Shown here: positions 13,301 to 24,182 of the stretch, piece after piece | Position numbering within the stretch: position 1 is the first letter of the stretch | Layout: every line of letters begins with the position of its first letter | DNA from: Plazaster borealis | Taxonomy: Eukaryota; Echinodermata; Asteroidea; Forcipulatida; Labidiasteridae | DNA length: 64,000 nucleotides | Assembly (NCBI GenBank): GCA_021014325.1 | Contig: CM037472.1 | Span: forward strand, 13,935,063-13,999,062 | Direction of reading: 5' to 3' | The notes under the pieces: generated by a model | Databases searched by the model: none | Told to the model about the DNA's origin: nothing | The model's input: the letters and a program-made list of their open reading frames with translations, nothing else | Program-made: the position numbers and the translations under genes

Positions 13301-16300
13301 AGTTAGAAGTTCATTAACCTGTATATCAAAGACTAACGAGCCAAATTAAAAATAAATTTCGGTTTTGGAGTTTCTCATAGGTCAATCATGACATGAAATA
13401 TTGTTTCATTCTGTGAGGGTCAGGGTAATTGAAAAATTGTGTTGAATTGACACAGTGAATGCCCCTATCATAGAAGCTCTTAATTAGCTGATAGTAAACT
13501 GCTGACTGTATGTGACACTGTGACAGATAATGAATTGATGTACAAGGCTCACAAGGTTGTAATTTAAATACAATGTTGATGGATATTCTCCCTTTAGCAA
13601 TTAAGCGTCTTACACTCAATGGTTATCACAAATGACAGACATCTTCACAAAGTTGAGGATGACATTATTGAAAAGATGGATAGCTTTTTAATGGAATTTT
13701 TAATAGTCATGAAATTATTCTGTTGAATATTAATTTTGTTCCAGTTCTTTTGTTGAGAAACTAATTTAATGATGTGATAAATCACATTATTTTTTGTAAT
13801 TTTACATACATGATGAACTGTATGCTTTTTCTGTCATATGATTTCGAATTTACAGGTACTGTATCTAATAAGACATAAAGAGTTATTTTCAATCTTAAAA
13901 ATGTTCCTTTTTCAATATCACCAGAGACCTTTTCCTTTAGTTGAATTTCTTGCTGAAAATATCATTTTTCTAGCCTATTTAACATGCACATAACTTCTCA
14001 ACAGATCATCTGAATTCCTCCTTTTGTTTCTTGGTTTTGTGTGCCATAGAAAACTGAAAAACACTACAAAAAATTATGTCTAAGGCAGTTTCCTCATTTT
14101 TATTTCATTTAACACTGTGTGGTTGTGGTATGATGAGCAAATTTGTTGATTATTGAAGCTGAAAGCTTTCTTGTTATCAAGTCAGTACTAGTGCTGTCGG
14201 GCCAGGCTAGAGAATTGTGCATTATAGCATGTCCAAACCCCATCAGAACATACACCCTTATCAAAAAACGGAGCATTGATCTCAATAAAATGTTTTAAAG
14301 TACTTTAGCTTTATTGTGCAATGTATGCATTTTGAAAATGAGAGGATTTGAATGAACTTTTCTTAAAGTCATAGCTTAAATTGATTGCACGAATATGATT
14401 GATTTCAGGAAAGTAACAATGTGGAAAGACTAAACTGTGCAGACCCTCAGGACTTTTCAGGAACAGTGCGACTCTTGGTAAGTTTACAAATTTCTCAGTT
14501 TCAAAGCTTCACCATCTACTGTGTTTAAAATGGCTGTTTTTGCTGATTTATTACTCTCATCAGTAAAATTAGGAGAAAACGAAGAAAGTAATAGGGAAAA
14601 GTACGACAGAGCAGTTGTATTGTGAATGGGAATTAGTGTACACGTACACATGAATCATGATTTTCTTTTCTATTTGGGGCCTACACCGTTAAAAACTTGA
14701 ATGCTGTGGCTGGTTGCAGCCACTAATGGTATATTACTCTAAGGATTGTACTCCTCCTGTCATCTCTAACCAGTTAAGCTATGTCGTTTTTTAAAGTAAG
14801 AAAAAAAAACGAGCGAATTAGATTTGTTGAGGGACCTTGAATTGATTCGGTAGACTCATTCATCTTCCTATTACTCTGCTGAACCATTCCACTCTTTCCA
14901 AAGAAAAATCATCCAAATTAAATCCGCCCGGTGTGCCAAAAGTTGTTCAATATCCAGCTACTCTGACCCCATCTAAAAGTGCATCTTCATGGTAAAACAC
15001 TGCTGAAGATCAGATAGGCATGATAGATTGAGAGGGGGGGGGTGGTTGTCGGGAGTTTGGAGGGAGGTTTAAGAGAAAGAATAAACCTGTTTATGCATAC
15101 AAAGTATCATGTCCTTGTCACAGGGGTAAGCCACAGTGCAGCACAGTCATTGTAGTGACATGGCTCATTAGGCCTCTCATGGGCTTTTGATTCATTGGGA
15201 AGAGATCCATTTGATACGTCTTTTTACACCACTAACCCAGATGAAAATACACCCATGAAATTAAGTGTGTACAGTATCAAGGGATGTGTGTGTATCATGG
15301 GGCGTCATCTCTCACCAGTTTGCTCATCACCTCGGTAAATGTGAACACGTTAAATTTCTTTTTGGCCTTTTTCACATTCACACTGAGTCAAGTTTGGGGA
15401 AGATGAATGAGTGAACTTCCAATGACAAACATAAGTTATTTAACAGTAAATATTTAATGGAAAGGGACTTCTGGATTGAGAAGTTGGGAAACTGGCTGAG
15501 AATTCTCTTTAAGAACGTTCAACACGTCATTCTAGTGGCAGATTACATGAGATATTCTCCGCAGTTTGCAAGAGTACAATGAATGTCGTTCTACTGTTTG
15601 GAAGTTTGGACATGACCAATGCATTTCTCAACTCCTTGTTTGGTGGACAAGAATTAGTTAGGGAATTAGCCTACTCAAGTTAAATTGGCCAGAAATATCA
15701 GAAACCAGGGGTCAATTTCACAAAGATCAAAGATTGATCTTAAAGGCATTGTACACGTTTGGAAATTGTCAAAGACCAGTGTTCTCATTTGGTGTATCCC
15801 AACATATGCATAAAATAACAAGCCTGTGAAAATTTGGGCTCAATTGGTCATCGAAGTTGCAAGAAAATGATGAAAGAAAAAACACCCTTGTTGTACAAAT
15901 TTGTGTGCTTTCAGATAGAATAGTAAAAACTTCTTGCAAGAAGTTTTTATTATTTTAGTGAGAAATTACCTCTTTCTCAAAAACTACGTTACTTCAGAGG
16001 GAGTCGTTTCTCACAATGTTTTATACTATCAACAGCTCTCCGTTGCTCGTTACCAAGTAAGTTTTTATGCTAATATATATTTTGAGTAATTACTAAACGT
16101 GTACGATGCCTTTAAGATGTGTATATCAGTCTTAATTGCTACACAAAGTATGATGTCACAATACAAATCACAGTGGCTTGATTGTAACTCATCTTTAAGA
16201 TGAATCTTAGTGTTTTTCGAAATCATGCCCAGGTGTTCTGAATGACTTATGTGACTTGAATGTTCAAACATGATGAGTCACAAAATTTAATTTCTGTTGA

Positions 16301-19300
16301 TCAGTTTAGTGTAGAATTGCTCTTTTCGCTATACACAAGTGCTGTCACAGTTTGTACATGGACTTAAAAACTAAAAAGTGTGAAGTTAACAACATGAGAT
16401 GTATAAGATCAACACTTTGAAAGTACAATATTTCAACTCCTCCCCCTCCTGGACAGTATCCTCTATGCCAGTGTGAAAATGTTGACAAGTTTGAACATTC
16501 CCCAAGGTTTCTAAGGGCATTTGTTTCCAAAATATGCCAGAAATCTGCTGTAGAGTCATTAATTTGTAGTTAGTACTTTAGGCCTTCCCTTGGCTATCCT
16601 GAGGGACCACAATAGACAAAATAATATACAGATAATAAAGATTTGTCTCAACAAACTTTGTCAGGGTTTACCCAGCAGTCCAAATACTGATTTTCACCCT
16701 CGCTTCCCCATCTAGTAGGGAACAGATCCTGTTTCATTGGTCGGGCAAACATTTGGCTGCCACTACCTGCATAAAATATCCAATTTCATATGAAATGACT
16801 GCAATTAATGACACCCACATTTCATCAAGCCTCTCCCATGAACCGCAATCTGTTTATCTTTCCCTTGTGTCAAAACACTGGTCCTTTTCTAGAAGACAAA
16901 CATCAACTGCTTTTTAACAAGTTTGACCCTCTGAAAAAGTGCAGACATGGTTGTCCTGGAAAAAAAAAAAAATTGTCTGTCTGATGGATGCCGTCAAGAA
17001 GGAGCAGACACTATTGTTTGTCACGCTTTGATTGTTTCACTTCAGTTGACTTTCACTGCAGCCCAGCCATCCCATTCAGCACAATTCCTATTACTTGTTC
17101 AGATGTTGTATTCGTTTTTAACAAAAAGGTGAAAAACCATGATTGAATAAAGGCCTCTGTGTTAGATGCAAAACCTCTCGGCACTCCTCAAAGATTATTT
17201 CACAGACGTAGCCAGTTTCTTTGTTTAACCATCAATGGTAGTGTAATTGTTCTTGCTTGTTTGTCTTGTCTTTGGGCTCAAATAAAGGTTGGTGTACTTT
17301 TCTAAATTTCCTCGAACGCATCAGTTTTCGCTTGTGACCTTGTGGGTGTACTATTCAGGATAAAAGAAAACCAAACACGCTGCTTTCTGATGGTTTGTGA
17401 ATTGGCATATTTGCTAATATGTAAAAATTGTCATATGTATTTAATGTAATTGAATAATCAATCATAAAATAAACACATGGGATTGACTTTACGGCTGGAA
17501 ATTATTAATGTATATTAATTTTGATTGATGTGGCTGACAATAAACACAGATTATTGTTGTTAAATGTGTTTGCTCTGAATTGACATTAAAAAAAGTTGTG
17601 CGATTGTATGTAAATTTCCAAAGTCATGGTCCTAAATTACATTAATTACAATGTCAAATTAATCTGGAAATGTGTTTTAATCCCTCAAACTCTTTCCCCC
17701 TTACATTTTTAATAGACCAATTTGCATAACAGGTGTGACTTTGTCTTTAAAGACAATGTAGATAGAGTCCTTACAAAAGTGGGCAAAAATAACAAGTATC
17801 TAACCCACTGTTAAAAGACCCCAATGTGAATGATGTAACACAATTTTGATGCACATTTTGGGTGTTAGAATTTCTGTAATATGAAATTATGAACAGACCC
17901 TTTGCATACACCCCTCCCCCTCCCCCTCCTCAAGGTCATAATGGAAACGCCTGCACATGTATGCGCCATTACGCAACTGTCAGCCAATGAGGTGCCTTCT
18001 TGTACCCTCATAGGGGGCGCTGGATACTCGTGATACAAATGTTCTATTGTCTAATTAAGACAATTCACACAGCTTGACCCTCCCCCCTACCCCATCCATG
18101 CCTAAAAGTCATTCACAAGGAATCTGTGTAAACTGTAATTGTCTACATGTATCCAGGCATTACATCATCCATATAATACAATCCAAATTAATGTTGATGG
18201 CATTCAATTTTTACCCCCCCTGTCTCCTCCCCATTCTCCACAGGATAGAGACAGTACAGTGTTCGGATTTTAAAGATGTTTTTATTGATGTTTAAGTGTA
18301 TCATAGCAAATCTCATGATGTATTGGAGCGGGGCTCAATTTTTGTAGCTCAGCTTTAAAGCAGAAAATATTGCTTAATATTGCTGCTAAGCACAAATTAG
18401 CAGGATTCCAGTCACAGATGGTACATTATGTGACATGGTGTTTTAGCTGCTAACCTTATTCTGGCGCGCATAATTGTTTTGTGCTTGGCTCTTTTTTTTG
18501 TGCTTACTCAGGTCCATGGTCACAAACATATAATTGTCATTAGAAATCCATTCATTTTCTGCTGTAATGATCACGAGAAAATAGTGAAAAGAGACCTTAT
18601 GTGTTTTCTGTTTTTTCAAAATATCGCGCGTGATATAAGCTCAGAAACGATAGCATTTTAGGCAGAAATATTTCAAGGAATGCTTTCAACCATTACTTAC
18701 TTTAAGTCATGTAAGTTGTGTGTGAATCTGTGAACATTTGTGTTTTTCGATCTTACCAATAGTGTACAGGGCCTTTAACAGAGAAAGGTCAGATTTGTGT
18801 TGGAAATGAAATCCTCCCAAAAAGGTTGATTTTACTGGACGGAAGAAAAACAAAATACATCCCCATGGAAATTTTCTGTCAGTTTGGAAGTTGTGGATCA
18901 GACTTGTAGGTCTGTCCAATGAAAGAATGATTATACGTAAACATTTCTTTATTCATGTATACATGTAGGTACAAAAGTAAGAGCTAGCTCCTGGTCAGCA
19001 AGGCTGGCTGGCTGGGTAACTGATACAACTTGCCTGACTGCATCGAACCTTGAAGAGAGATGATACATGTGGATTTGTCATTCATGTTTTATAATAATTA
19101 AACCCCACTATACATTTGACCTTTTCGTGTTCTATTTTCACATAAGGTCTGGATTCTTTTTCATCAGAACTGAGTCATGCTTCATTCAACAATGTAATTT
19201 TCCCATTATGCACTCACTGAATCAATACCAGAAGTTGTTTTTGTCAAGAGGGGTGGGGACCAGACTATTTTCCTACCAGCCTCAGTTTGGTTACTTTGAT

Positions 19301-19806
19301 TTGATTGAGAGAAGGCGAAAAAAGGCTCCCCCCAAGGTCCATAACAGGCTGTGATAGTGTGTTCATCTCTGGTGAATAAATGCATGGATTAATGAGCCCA
19401 TTCTTTACGAAATGCAGGTTGCCGTATGTACGTAACTTTAGCCAGAAGAGTGTCCTTGAATGTCGGTTGAACATCCCACTCTAAATCAATGTGAAAACAT
19501 AAATTCAAAAAGGAGTTAGGCGAAGCAACAAAAGTAGAGCTCAGATTAACTTACTTAAGTTTTTTAGTGTAACTTTTAGACAGAGTGTGCCTGAAGGCAA
19601 GTGTTGCCATCTGAAGTGGAAACTTGGCTTCCAAACGAAGTCCTAAGCTTTATGTACTTTTAGAAATAATGTCTTGAATTTCAGATATTTCTGTTCTTAA
19701 ATTCCAGAATAAGTTTACATTTGGAAATCACTTCTGTCTCGTCTTTGAATTGCTTCATCCCAAGCCACTGCACCAGTATTTCAAGCCCATCTCACAGGGA
19801 CCAAAG
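7261..19806 (+). CDS. CMGC (DYRK/HIPK-like) protein kinase, 5' six exons, incomplete
   Basis: Six exons (68, 125, 51, 152, 69 and 99 nt; 564 nt in all) splice in frame to give 188 residues. Intron phases are 2, 1, 1, 0, 0, and the last donor is phase 0. Residues 1-86 form a family-unspecific N-terminal extension. The kinase N-lobe follows: beta1 and Gly loop RVLGKGCSA at 93-101, with Ala101 where most kinases have the third Gly; VAIK with Lys120, the expected ATP-anchoring lysine; a likely alpha-C Glu at 133 or 138; and beta4-beta5 FGNHFCLVFELL at 160-171 with Phe168 as gatekeeper. The phrase CLVFELL is typical of the CMGC families DYRK, HIPK, CLK and SRPK, which are Ser/Thr or dual-specificity kinases. 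No HRD-type catalytic loop or DFG motif was found downstream, so activity cannot be judged. The start was chosen at an ATG in A-rich context with G at +4. The exact subfamily is not recognised; an orthologue absent from vertebrates is possible. Confidence 0.8.
7329..9049 (+). other. Kinase intron 1
   Basis: GTAAGT to TCTAG. It includes a short GGTTGTCA tandem near 8105-8128 and, from 8577 to about 9030, a dispersed repeat. There is no coding signal. Confidence 0.75.
8577..9030 (-). repeat. Dispersed repeat with ATA microsatellite edge
   Basis: It begins with an ATA/AATA run, then CTTATAAAGCGCACAAATCC and AGTGCTCATGGCGCT, phrases of the type ATATAGCGC that border many marine-invertebrate repeats. 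The distal part (TGTTCCATAGACATGGGG) resembles the segment at 58850-59130 (AGAGTTCTAGAGGCGG), suggesting one superfamily. Its class is not known to me. Confidence 0.5.
9050..9174 (+). CDS. Kinase exon 2
   Basis: The acceptor is TTACTCTAG and the donor is GTAAGT at 9175. The open frame gives SSTFSRIQPPALHRISYL and continues to KPNAE (residues 24-64). It holds no recognised domain; the composition is that of a structured N-terminal extension rather than low complexity. The exon enters in phase 2 and leaves in phase 1. A dispersed repeat ends a few tens of bases upstream of the acceptor. Confidence 0.78.
9175..10535 (+). other. Kinase intron 2
   Basis: GTAAGT to CTGCAG. AT-rich; no exon or clear repeat recognised. 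Confidence 0.7.
10536..10586 (+). CDS. Kinase exon 3 (51-nt symmetric exon)
   Basis: The acceptor is TTTCCTCCTGCAG and the donor is the weaker GTGAAT. It encodes EASCFTDEKGSFCPTEQ (residues 65-81), an acidic, Cys-containing linker just before the kinase domain. Both boundaries are phase 1, so exon 2 can join exon 4 directly without a frame change, and the exon could be an optional cassette. It is the least certain of the six because it is short and its donor is weak. Confidence 0.6.
10587..11126 (+). other. Kinase intron 3
   Basis: GTGAAT to CCCCAG. AT-rich with an ATT run near 10747; nothing else recognised. Confidence 0.65.
11127..11278 (+). CDS. Kinase exon 4 (Gly loop and VAIK lysine)
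   Basis: It is preceded by a strong pyrimidine tract (CTTCTTCTTCTCCCCAG) and followed by GTACCA. It encodes residues 82-132, starting VPLLAKRYHFIRVLGKG and ending YYALGYQ. It carries the nucleotide-binding loop GKGCSA (96-101) and VAIK (117-120). This is the most diagnostic exon for kinase identity. Confidence 0.85.
11391..11562. mobile_element. Short TIR element, CAATTTCATAGAGCTGC family
   Basis: The left end GGGACCAATTTCATAGAGCT is inverted at the right end as AGCTGCTTTATGAAATTGAG. The inside is non-coding. Related copies lie at 18330, 31097, 51478, 52950 and 53101. Confidence 0.65.
11816..12194. mobile_element. CAGGCCTGGAATT element, interrupted copy
   Basis: The ends CAGGCCTGGAATT and AATTCCAGGCCTG are perfect inverted repeats, flanked on both sides by TAACAT, a 6-bp target duplication. 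A second element (11920-12170) is inserted inside. An uninterrupted relative at 20432-20557 supports this reading. Confidence 0.72.
11920..12170. mobile_element. GGGCCCAATTTCATGGCTC MITE, nested copy
   Basis: The left end GGGCCCAATTTCATGGCTCT and the right end AGAGCCATGAAATTGGGCCC are inverted repeats that extend to about 26 bp. The element is 251 bp and non-coding. It interrupts the 11816-12194 element. Relatives are at 33905-34131 and, decayed, at 51206-51326. Confidence 0.78.
14409..14477 (+). CDS. Kinase exon 5 (alpha-C to beta4)
   Basis: The acceptor is GATTTCAG and the donor is the consensus GTAAGT. The 69-nt phase-0 exon encodes ESNNVERLNCADPQDFSG followed by TVRLL (residues 133-155). 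Glu133 or Glu138 could be the alpha-C glutamate that pairs with Lys120. TVRLL fits the beta4 approach seen in DYRK/HIPK/CLK kinases. Confidence 0.8.
15740..16115. mobile_element. TTAA-flanked MITE, copy 2
   Basis: This 376-bp copy has ends TTAAAGGCATTGTACACG and CGTGTACGATGCCTTTAA and TTAA at both edges. It splits an older sequence: GATTGATC before it and GATGTGTATATCAG after it share one TTAA, so it is itself a nested insertion. Confidence 0.82.
18005..18023 (+). promoter_or_regulatory. CTCF-like motif
   Basis: CCCTCATAGGGGGCGCTGG matches the AGGGGGCGCT core of the bilaterian CTCF consensus. A single motif match; occupancy is unknown. Confidence 0.25.
18330..18513. mobile_element. Short TIR-family fragment
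   Basis: The left end GGGCTCAATTTTTGTAGCTC and the interior AGCAGGATTCCAGTCA match the element at 31097-31284. The right terminus is missing, replaced by the next repeat fragment. Confidence 0.55.
18515..18778 (-). mobile_element. TTAA-ended MITE fragment
   Basis: It ends AGTGTACAGGGCCTTTAA, the inverted terminal motif of the TTAA family. The interior (TTTTTTCAAAATATCGCGCG) differs from the other copies, so it is a different subfamily with its far end truncated. Confidence 0.5.
19708..19806 (+). CDS. Kinase exon 6 (hinge, gatekeeper Phe)
   Basis: The acceptor is CTTAAATTCCAG and the donor is GTATGC. The 99-nt phase-0 exon encodes NKFTFGNHFCLVFELLHP and continues to SQGPK (residues 156-188). 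HFCLVFELL is the beta5/hinge signature of CMGC kinases, and the following LHQYFKP occupies the start of alpha-D. Downstream catalytic exons were not found. Confidence 0.83.
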
Positions 19807-20431
19807 GTATGCAGATTTATTTAATCACCTAATCTTTCTTCCACTGCTCTGGTTATTGTCATCCTTGTTCAATTTGATGGAGTAATATGCATTTCATAAG
19901 AAGGCATTAACATGCATAGATATAAAGGGGCTGATCCATAGATGAGCCAATGTTTAAACACAAACCGGTGCAAAAAGGTTTTTACTTTGCATTTTGTATC
20001 AGGCGGCTGCTAAACTTCCTTGCAAAATATATAATGCCTGAAAAGTCTTGGCTACATAGGGTTATTAAAGTCATTAATAAATGATTGGTTGTGGGCATTG
20101 CTTGGTCAACTGTTGCCTTTCCATTGATCAAAGAAAACAACTTTTTTTCACCTCTTGCAAATTGCCTTCTGTGAAAATCATCTTGTTATTCTATATCATC
20201 TCTGGGCAGGCCAGTTTAACCTCTAATTCACACCATCTCTTTTGAGTGGTTGTTGTTATTTTCCGTCTCACACAGACAAACAATGCAAAATGGCAAAAAA
20301 GACTTGTGTTACACATGTACCATGGGGCTAGAAATTTGCCTACAACATCAATTACTGTCATCTTTTCTATATATCAGAAACTTTATGCAGTAATAAAATA
20401 AAAGTTATCCATCTAGTTTTGCTGGTAACTG

Positions 20432-20557
20432 CAGGCCTGGAACTTCATCTTTAATTTTGTTCAAAGGGAACTTCCTTTGGAAAATCTTGAAGGGGCACCA
20501 AGGCCAAGATCAGGGCAATGGAGGCCTTGGCGTCTGTTTAATTCCAAGCCTGTCAAG
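20432..20557. mobile_element. CAGGCCTGGAATT element, uninterrupted copy
   Basis: It starts CAGGCCTGGAACTTCATC, contains CACCAAGGCCAAGATCAGGG and ends near AATTCCAAGCCTGTCAAG. It is bracketed by TAACTG at 20426-20431 and 20558-20563, a 6-bp duplication. It serves as the empty-site reference for the interrupted copy in intron 4. Confidence 0.62.
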
Positions 20558-21468
20558 TAACTGGGGAAAAAATGGTTCACATGATGAAAGGAAAAGCAAA
20601 TTAAAGACAGGCCCTCATACACTGAGTTTATAACTGATCCTTTTGCATTGCACTTTGTCATTGTGGGGTTTGTGTATTCCAATTAGCAGGTGTTACCGTA
20701 CACTTGCCAATTGAGCCTGCATATTTGCACACACACAAGTCCTCTCAGAGAAATAAGCCCACCTCAGTTCGTCTTAAATATATTGCATATTTGCGGGAAG
20801 AAAAGTCGGCGGGTGAGTGCAGTAATCACCCCATGAAAACAGATACGCTTAAGTGGAACTACCAACATCCACATGTAGTTTATCTTCTTGTGACGAAACA
20901 CTCCCAAGGCAATAGAAGCATTAAAGCAACTTACGTAAGTGGTGTTTTTTGGCTCCTCACGCCAACCTTGATAGTGGATGGCCATCATTATCCAGTCTCC
21001 AGTACGTGACCATTGATTGGTCTTGAATAAGCCCTGGCCATGACCTAGCCCCTTGGATGCTAGGGGGAGGAGCTGCAGCTAATTCCCAGGGCAGTGTGTG
21101 ATTACTGTTGCCTGGGTGAACACTGTGTTTTCTGGGACCCTGGGTTGACGCAGTGGGACTCGGAGATGGAGTCTTGTTCGTGGTGTTGTGACGAGCATGA
21201 GTTTTTTATATGTTTTTTTTTTATATTGATCAGAAACTAATTGGAAAATCACATAAACCGTGTTTGCGTAGTAACTCAGGTAAAGCTATTAAAAATGTAT
21301 TTAACCACTAGGAAATTAAATACTTTAAAGTACTCTAAGACACTAGGCTGTGTGTATGTGTAATTTACCAAATGTCTGTACTTAACTATCGAAATACCAT
21401 CTGGTCTATATGAATACAACGGTCAGGTCCCATCGGCTGTTTTTTCTTGTTTTTCTTTTTTTTTGTAG

Positions 21469-21540
21469 ACACTGACAACTTTTTCTATAGGACAGACACT
21501 TCAATATTGCGAGCACATAAAGCCATTAGACGCTCCTTAA
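21469..21540 (+). CDS. Candidate alternative terminal exon of the kinase
   Basis: A long T-rich tract ending TTTTGTAG precedes a phase-0 open frame of 23 codons ending in TAA. It would follow exon 6 in frame and add TLTTFSIGQTLQYCEHIKPL and three more residues, giving a 211-residue protein truncated after the hinge. The residues resemble no kinase alpha-D/E segment. An intronic pseudo-acceptor is equally likely. Confidence 0.15.
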   Translation, partial: TLTTFSIGQTLQYCEHIKPLDAP

Positions 21541-23815
21541 GAAAATTGATCCATAGTCCCACCTGAGAAGGAATAAGCTTTCAAATGTATTTCTTGGAGT
21601 ACACGGTCTCATTAGAGAGAAAAGCCTGGCTGTAAGATTCCCCCATTTTTGAGTATTGCCAGGGGACAGAGTGATCAAATTAAATAGCGGGTACCGGTAA
21701 ATCATTCCTCAGGGTTTTATAGCTGGCATTTTCTTCCTTAAAGATCGCAAAACAGCATCAGCTTGTATTTTGTTTCCCCTCTCTTTTTATGATGCCTTCA
21801 ATCCCTAAGTGCACTTGCAGACACCGATTTACCGCTGAAAATGAGAAAAACTTTCCGGCGACCGAAAATCTTAAGAAGCCTGCGAGGTATGTTGTCCTGT
21901 TGCTGGTGCATCTTCAGATGGAATTAGTCAGTAAAATCTAATAAGGTGAACATTGAGATATGAACGGAACCAGCTGTAGCACTGTTATGATTCGGTCTGT
22001 CTTGGAATGAATGCTTGAGATAATGTGGCTTGGGGTGTATGCACTAATTGATGGAGGGAAATTTTGTGGCATGTTGTAGGGCACTATTAGTATTGGGCAC
22101 TTTTGCGGAATAGTAAAATCCAACTAAAAGATGTGTGCATGTTGGTTCTGGTAGTCCCTCTTTCACCCAGAAAATAGTTTAAAAAGTGAATATTTATGTT
22201 GTTTTTTTAGTTTTTTTTAGAGAACATTGTTTAATACAATAAAAGAAAAAGAACATAGAAAACTAAACATTTTGTTATTAAAAACAAATTCACAAGAATT
22301 CACAAGATAACATAGACAATTGAATGTACAAATTTATTAGAAAAATTTACAAGATAAGTTAAAACAAGTAGGCTAATTAAAAGGATAAAATAATAGTATA
22401 AGCTATATAAAAGCCTGCCCAATTCTTTTTACAGCAGTTTATTAGTCCGAAAGCAACCCAATCAAAAGATTTAACCAATTTGAGGACTCTCAACTAATAT
22501 TTGTCCATGGAACTTTGTTGGAAAGTCTGTGAGACTTACTCACTGTGAAACTCAAATATTTGAATAATTACATGTGATTATTTAATTTTCTTTATTTGGC
22601 TGCTTACTGTGGCATTCCTTGTCTTCAGTCGCAGATCTTGACCCTAAACACACACTTGACATTATTATGAAAGTCATTTATAAGTACAACTCATGGTACA
22701 ACTCATGTTTAACTACACCACCTTCCTTCCCCTGAACTAAAACAAGAAGTAAATAAAAATCAAAAAATCAAATGAAATGTAAAGTAGAATGGAAAGAGAA
22801 AAAAAGTTTAGTCTTAAATGGAGCGAGTGTGATGATTAAACTTTTGGGAGCTGTTCAGCAGATTGGAAAGGCACTCTAGCAGTAATAACATTACTCTGCT
22901 TGACTGCATGTTATAATACTACCTGTCCGAGCCACCCCAATCCACAAGACAGAAGACGTTTCAAATTACACCGACCTGAAACGGGCCGCCAAAGAGGCAA
23001 TTTCCCTGATTTGCTCCGCGCAAGCGAGGGACGTGTACTTTACCTCGTCACAGCGCGTTCAGCTATGAGGCTAACTAAATGACTCTTTGTGTTCACTTTC
23101 CATCAGCAAGGTACGACAGATAAAAAAAAGAAGATTCCTCACTTGTAGAATTAGAATGGAGTAGGAAGAAGGCCCCGTAGCTAAGAGGTATCAGTTTACA
23201 TAGTCATTACTAAAAAAGAAAAAAGAAAATGAAGGTTTTTTTTGTCTCAGTGCTTTTTTGTTTTTTATGTCATTTCATGATGTCGCTCCAAGAGATAAGT
23301 TTTTTTTTTCCGGGGCTGTTTTGGTTTTGATTGATTACAAAGTTGGGGAGATTGTCACGTTCAGCAATTGTCAGGAGGTGATACAACTGCTTAATGAAAT
23401 TGGATGGAACTGGCTCCAGGGGAGAGAGTCCGTTTTCATTTAGTCAAAGAATTCAAAAATTTGAAGTCAATTGATCATATTTAGGCATCAAAATGTGTAG
23501 TCTGAAGTCTTTGAATTTCATGTCAGTTTTGTTTATATTTTAAACAGTGAATGCTTTCTGGATGTACATGTAAGTGGTTCAGGGCTCTGCAAAATATTGT
23601 AGGGAGTCAAGAATAACTGAAAGAAGTTTTATTGAAGCATGCCAACTAGTAATATTTGTTTATCATTATTATTTTTATTTTGCTGTATGTATTTATACTC
23701 ATTTGTGCAAATTTGAGTAATCATGTCAAACAAATAAAAAAGAGAGAAAAAAATCTCTGAAGTTTCTTGCCATTTTCAACCTTGCTTGTGCCAAAGTGGA
23801 TAGGAACTGAGGCCA

Positions 23816-23923
23816 TGTCCGAATTGGCGGCTACAGCTACGGCTAGGGCTAGATTTCCGCATCATCATGCTTTGAACGTCTTCAGCAACACCCTTAGCAA
23901 TAGTCGTAGCAGCCAATTTGAAT
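23816..23923. mobile_element. GTCCGAATTGGCGGCT inverted-repeat element, copy 1
   Basis: The left arm GTCCGAATTGGCGGCTAC is inverted at the right arm (GTAGCAGCCAATTTGAATT). It is about 108 bp and non-coding. A related copy is at 30799-30915. Confidence 0.55.
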
Positions 23924-24182
23924 TTTTTTATTTATTTTTTTTAATTTTTTTATATTTTTTATTATTGGTTTATTAAAAACATTTTCTAAAGTCACGGCCA
24001 GAGGCCGAATTAAATTTGAATTACAATACTTAAAAGAAAGAGAAAACATAAACATGTCTTGTTGTGCGTAGTTCCAATTAAGCCTGGTAAATGCTTTGTG
24101 GCAGTGGTTATAAGGAGAAGCTGTACACTGTGTTGTTGTTGTTGACAAACTCTTGGGAAATGGATATTTAAAGATTAAACAG

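Larger units (their letters stand above)
11279..14408 (+). other. Kinase intron 4
   Basis: GTACCA to TTTCAG. It contains a cluster of three short inverted-repeat elements (11391-11562, and 11816-12194 with the nested 11920-12170) and an ATTT microsatellite at about 12957-12979. The rest is AT-rich single-copy-looking DNA. Confidence 0.75.
14478..19707 (+). other. Kinase intron 5
   Basis: GTAAGT to TTCCAG, 5.2 kb. It contains the second TTAA MITE (15740-16115), a TIR-family fragment (18330-18513) and an adjoining TTAA-ended fragment (18515-18778). The rest is AT-rich, with a possible CTCF-like site at 18005. Confidence 0.7.
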
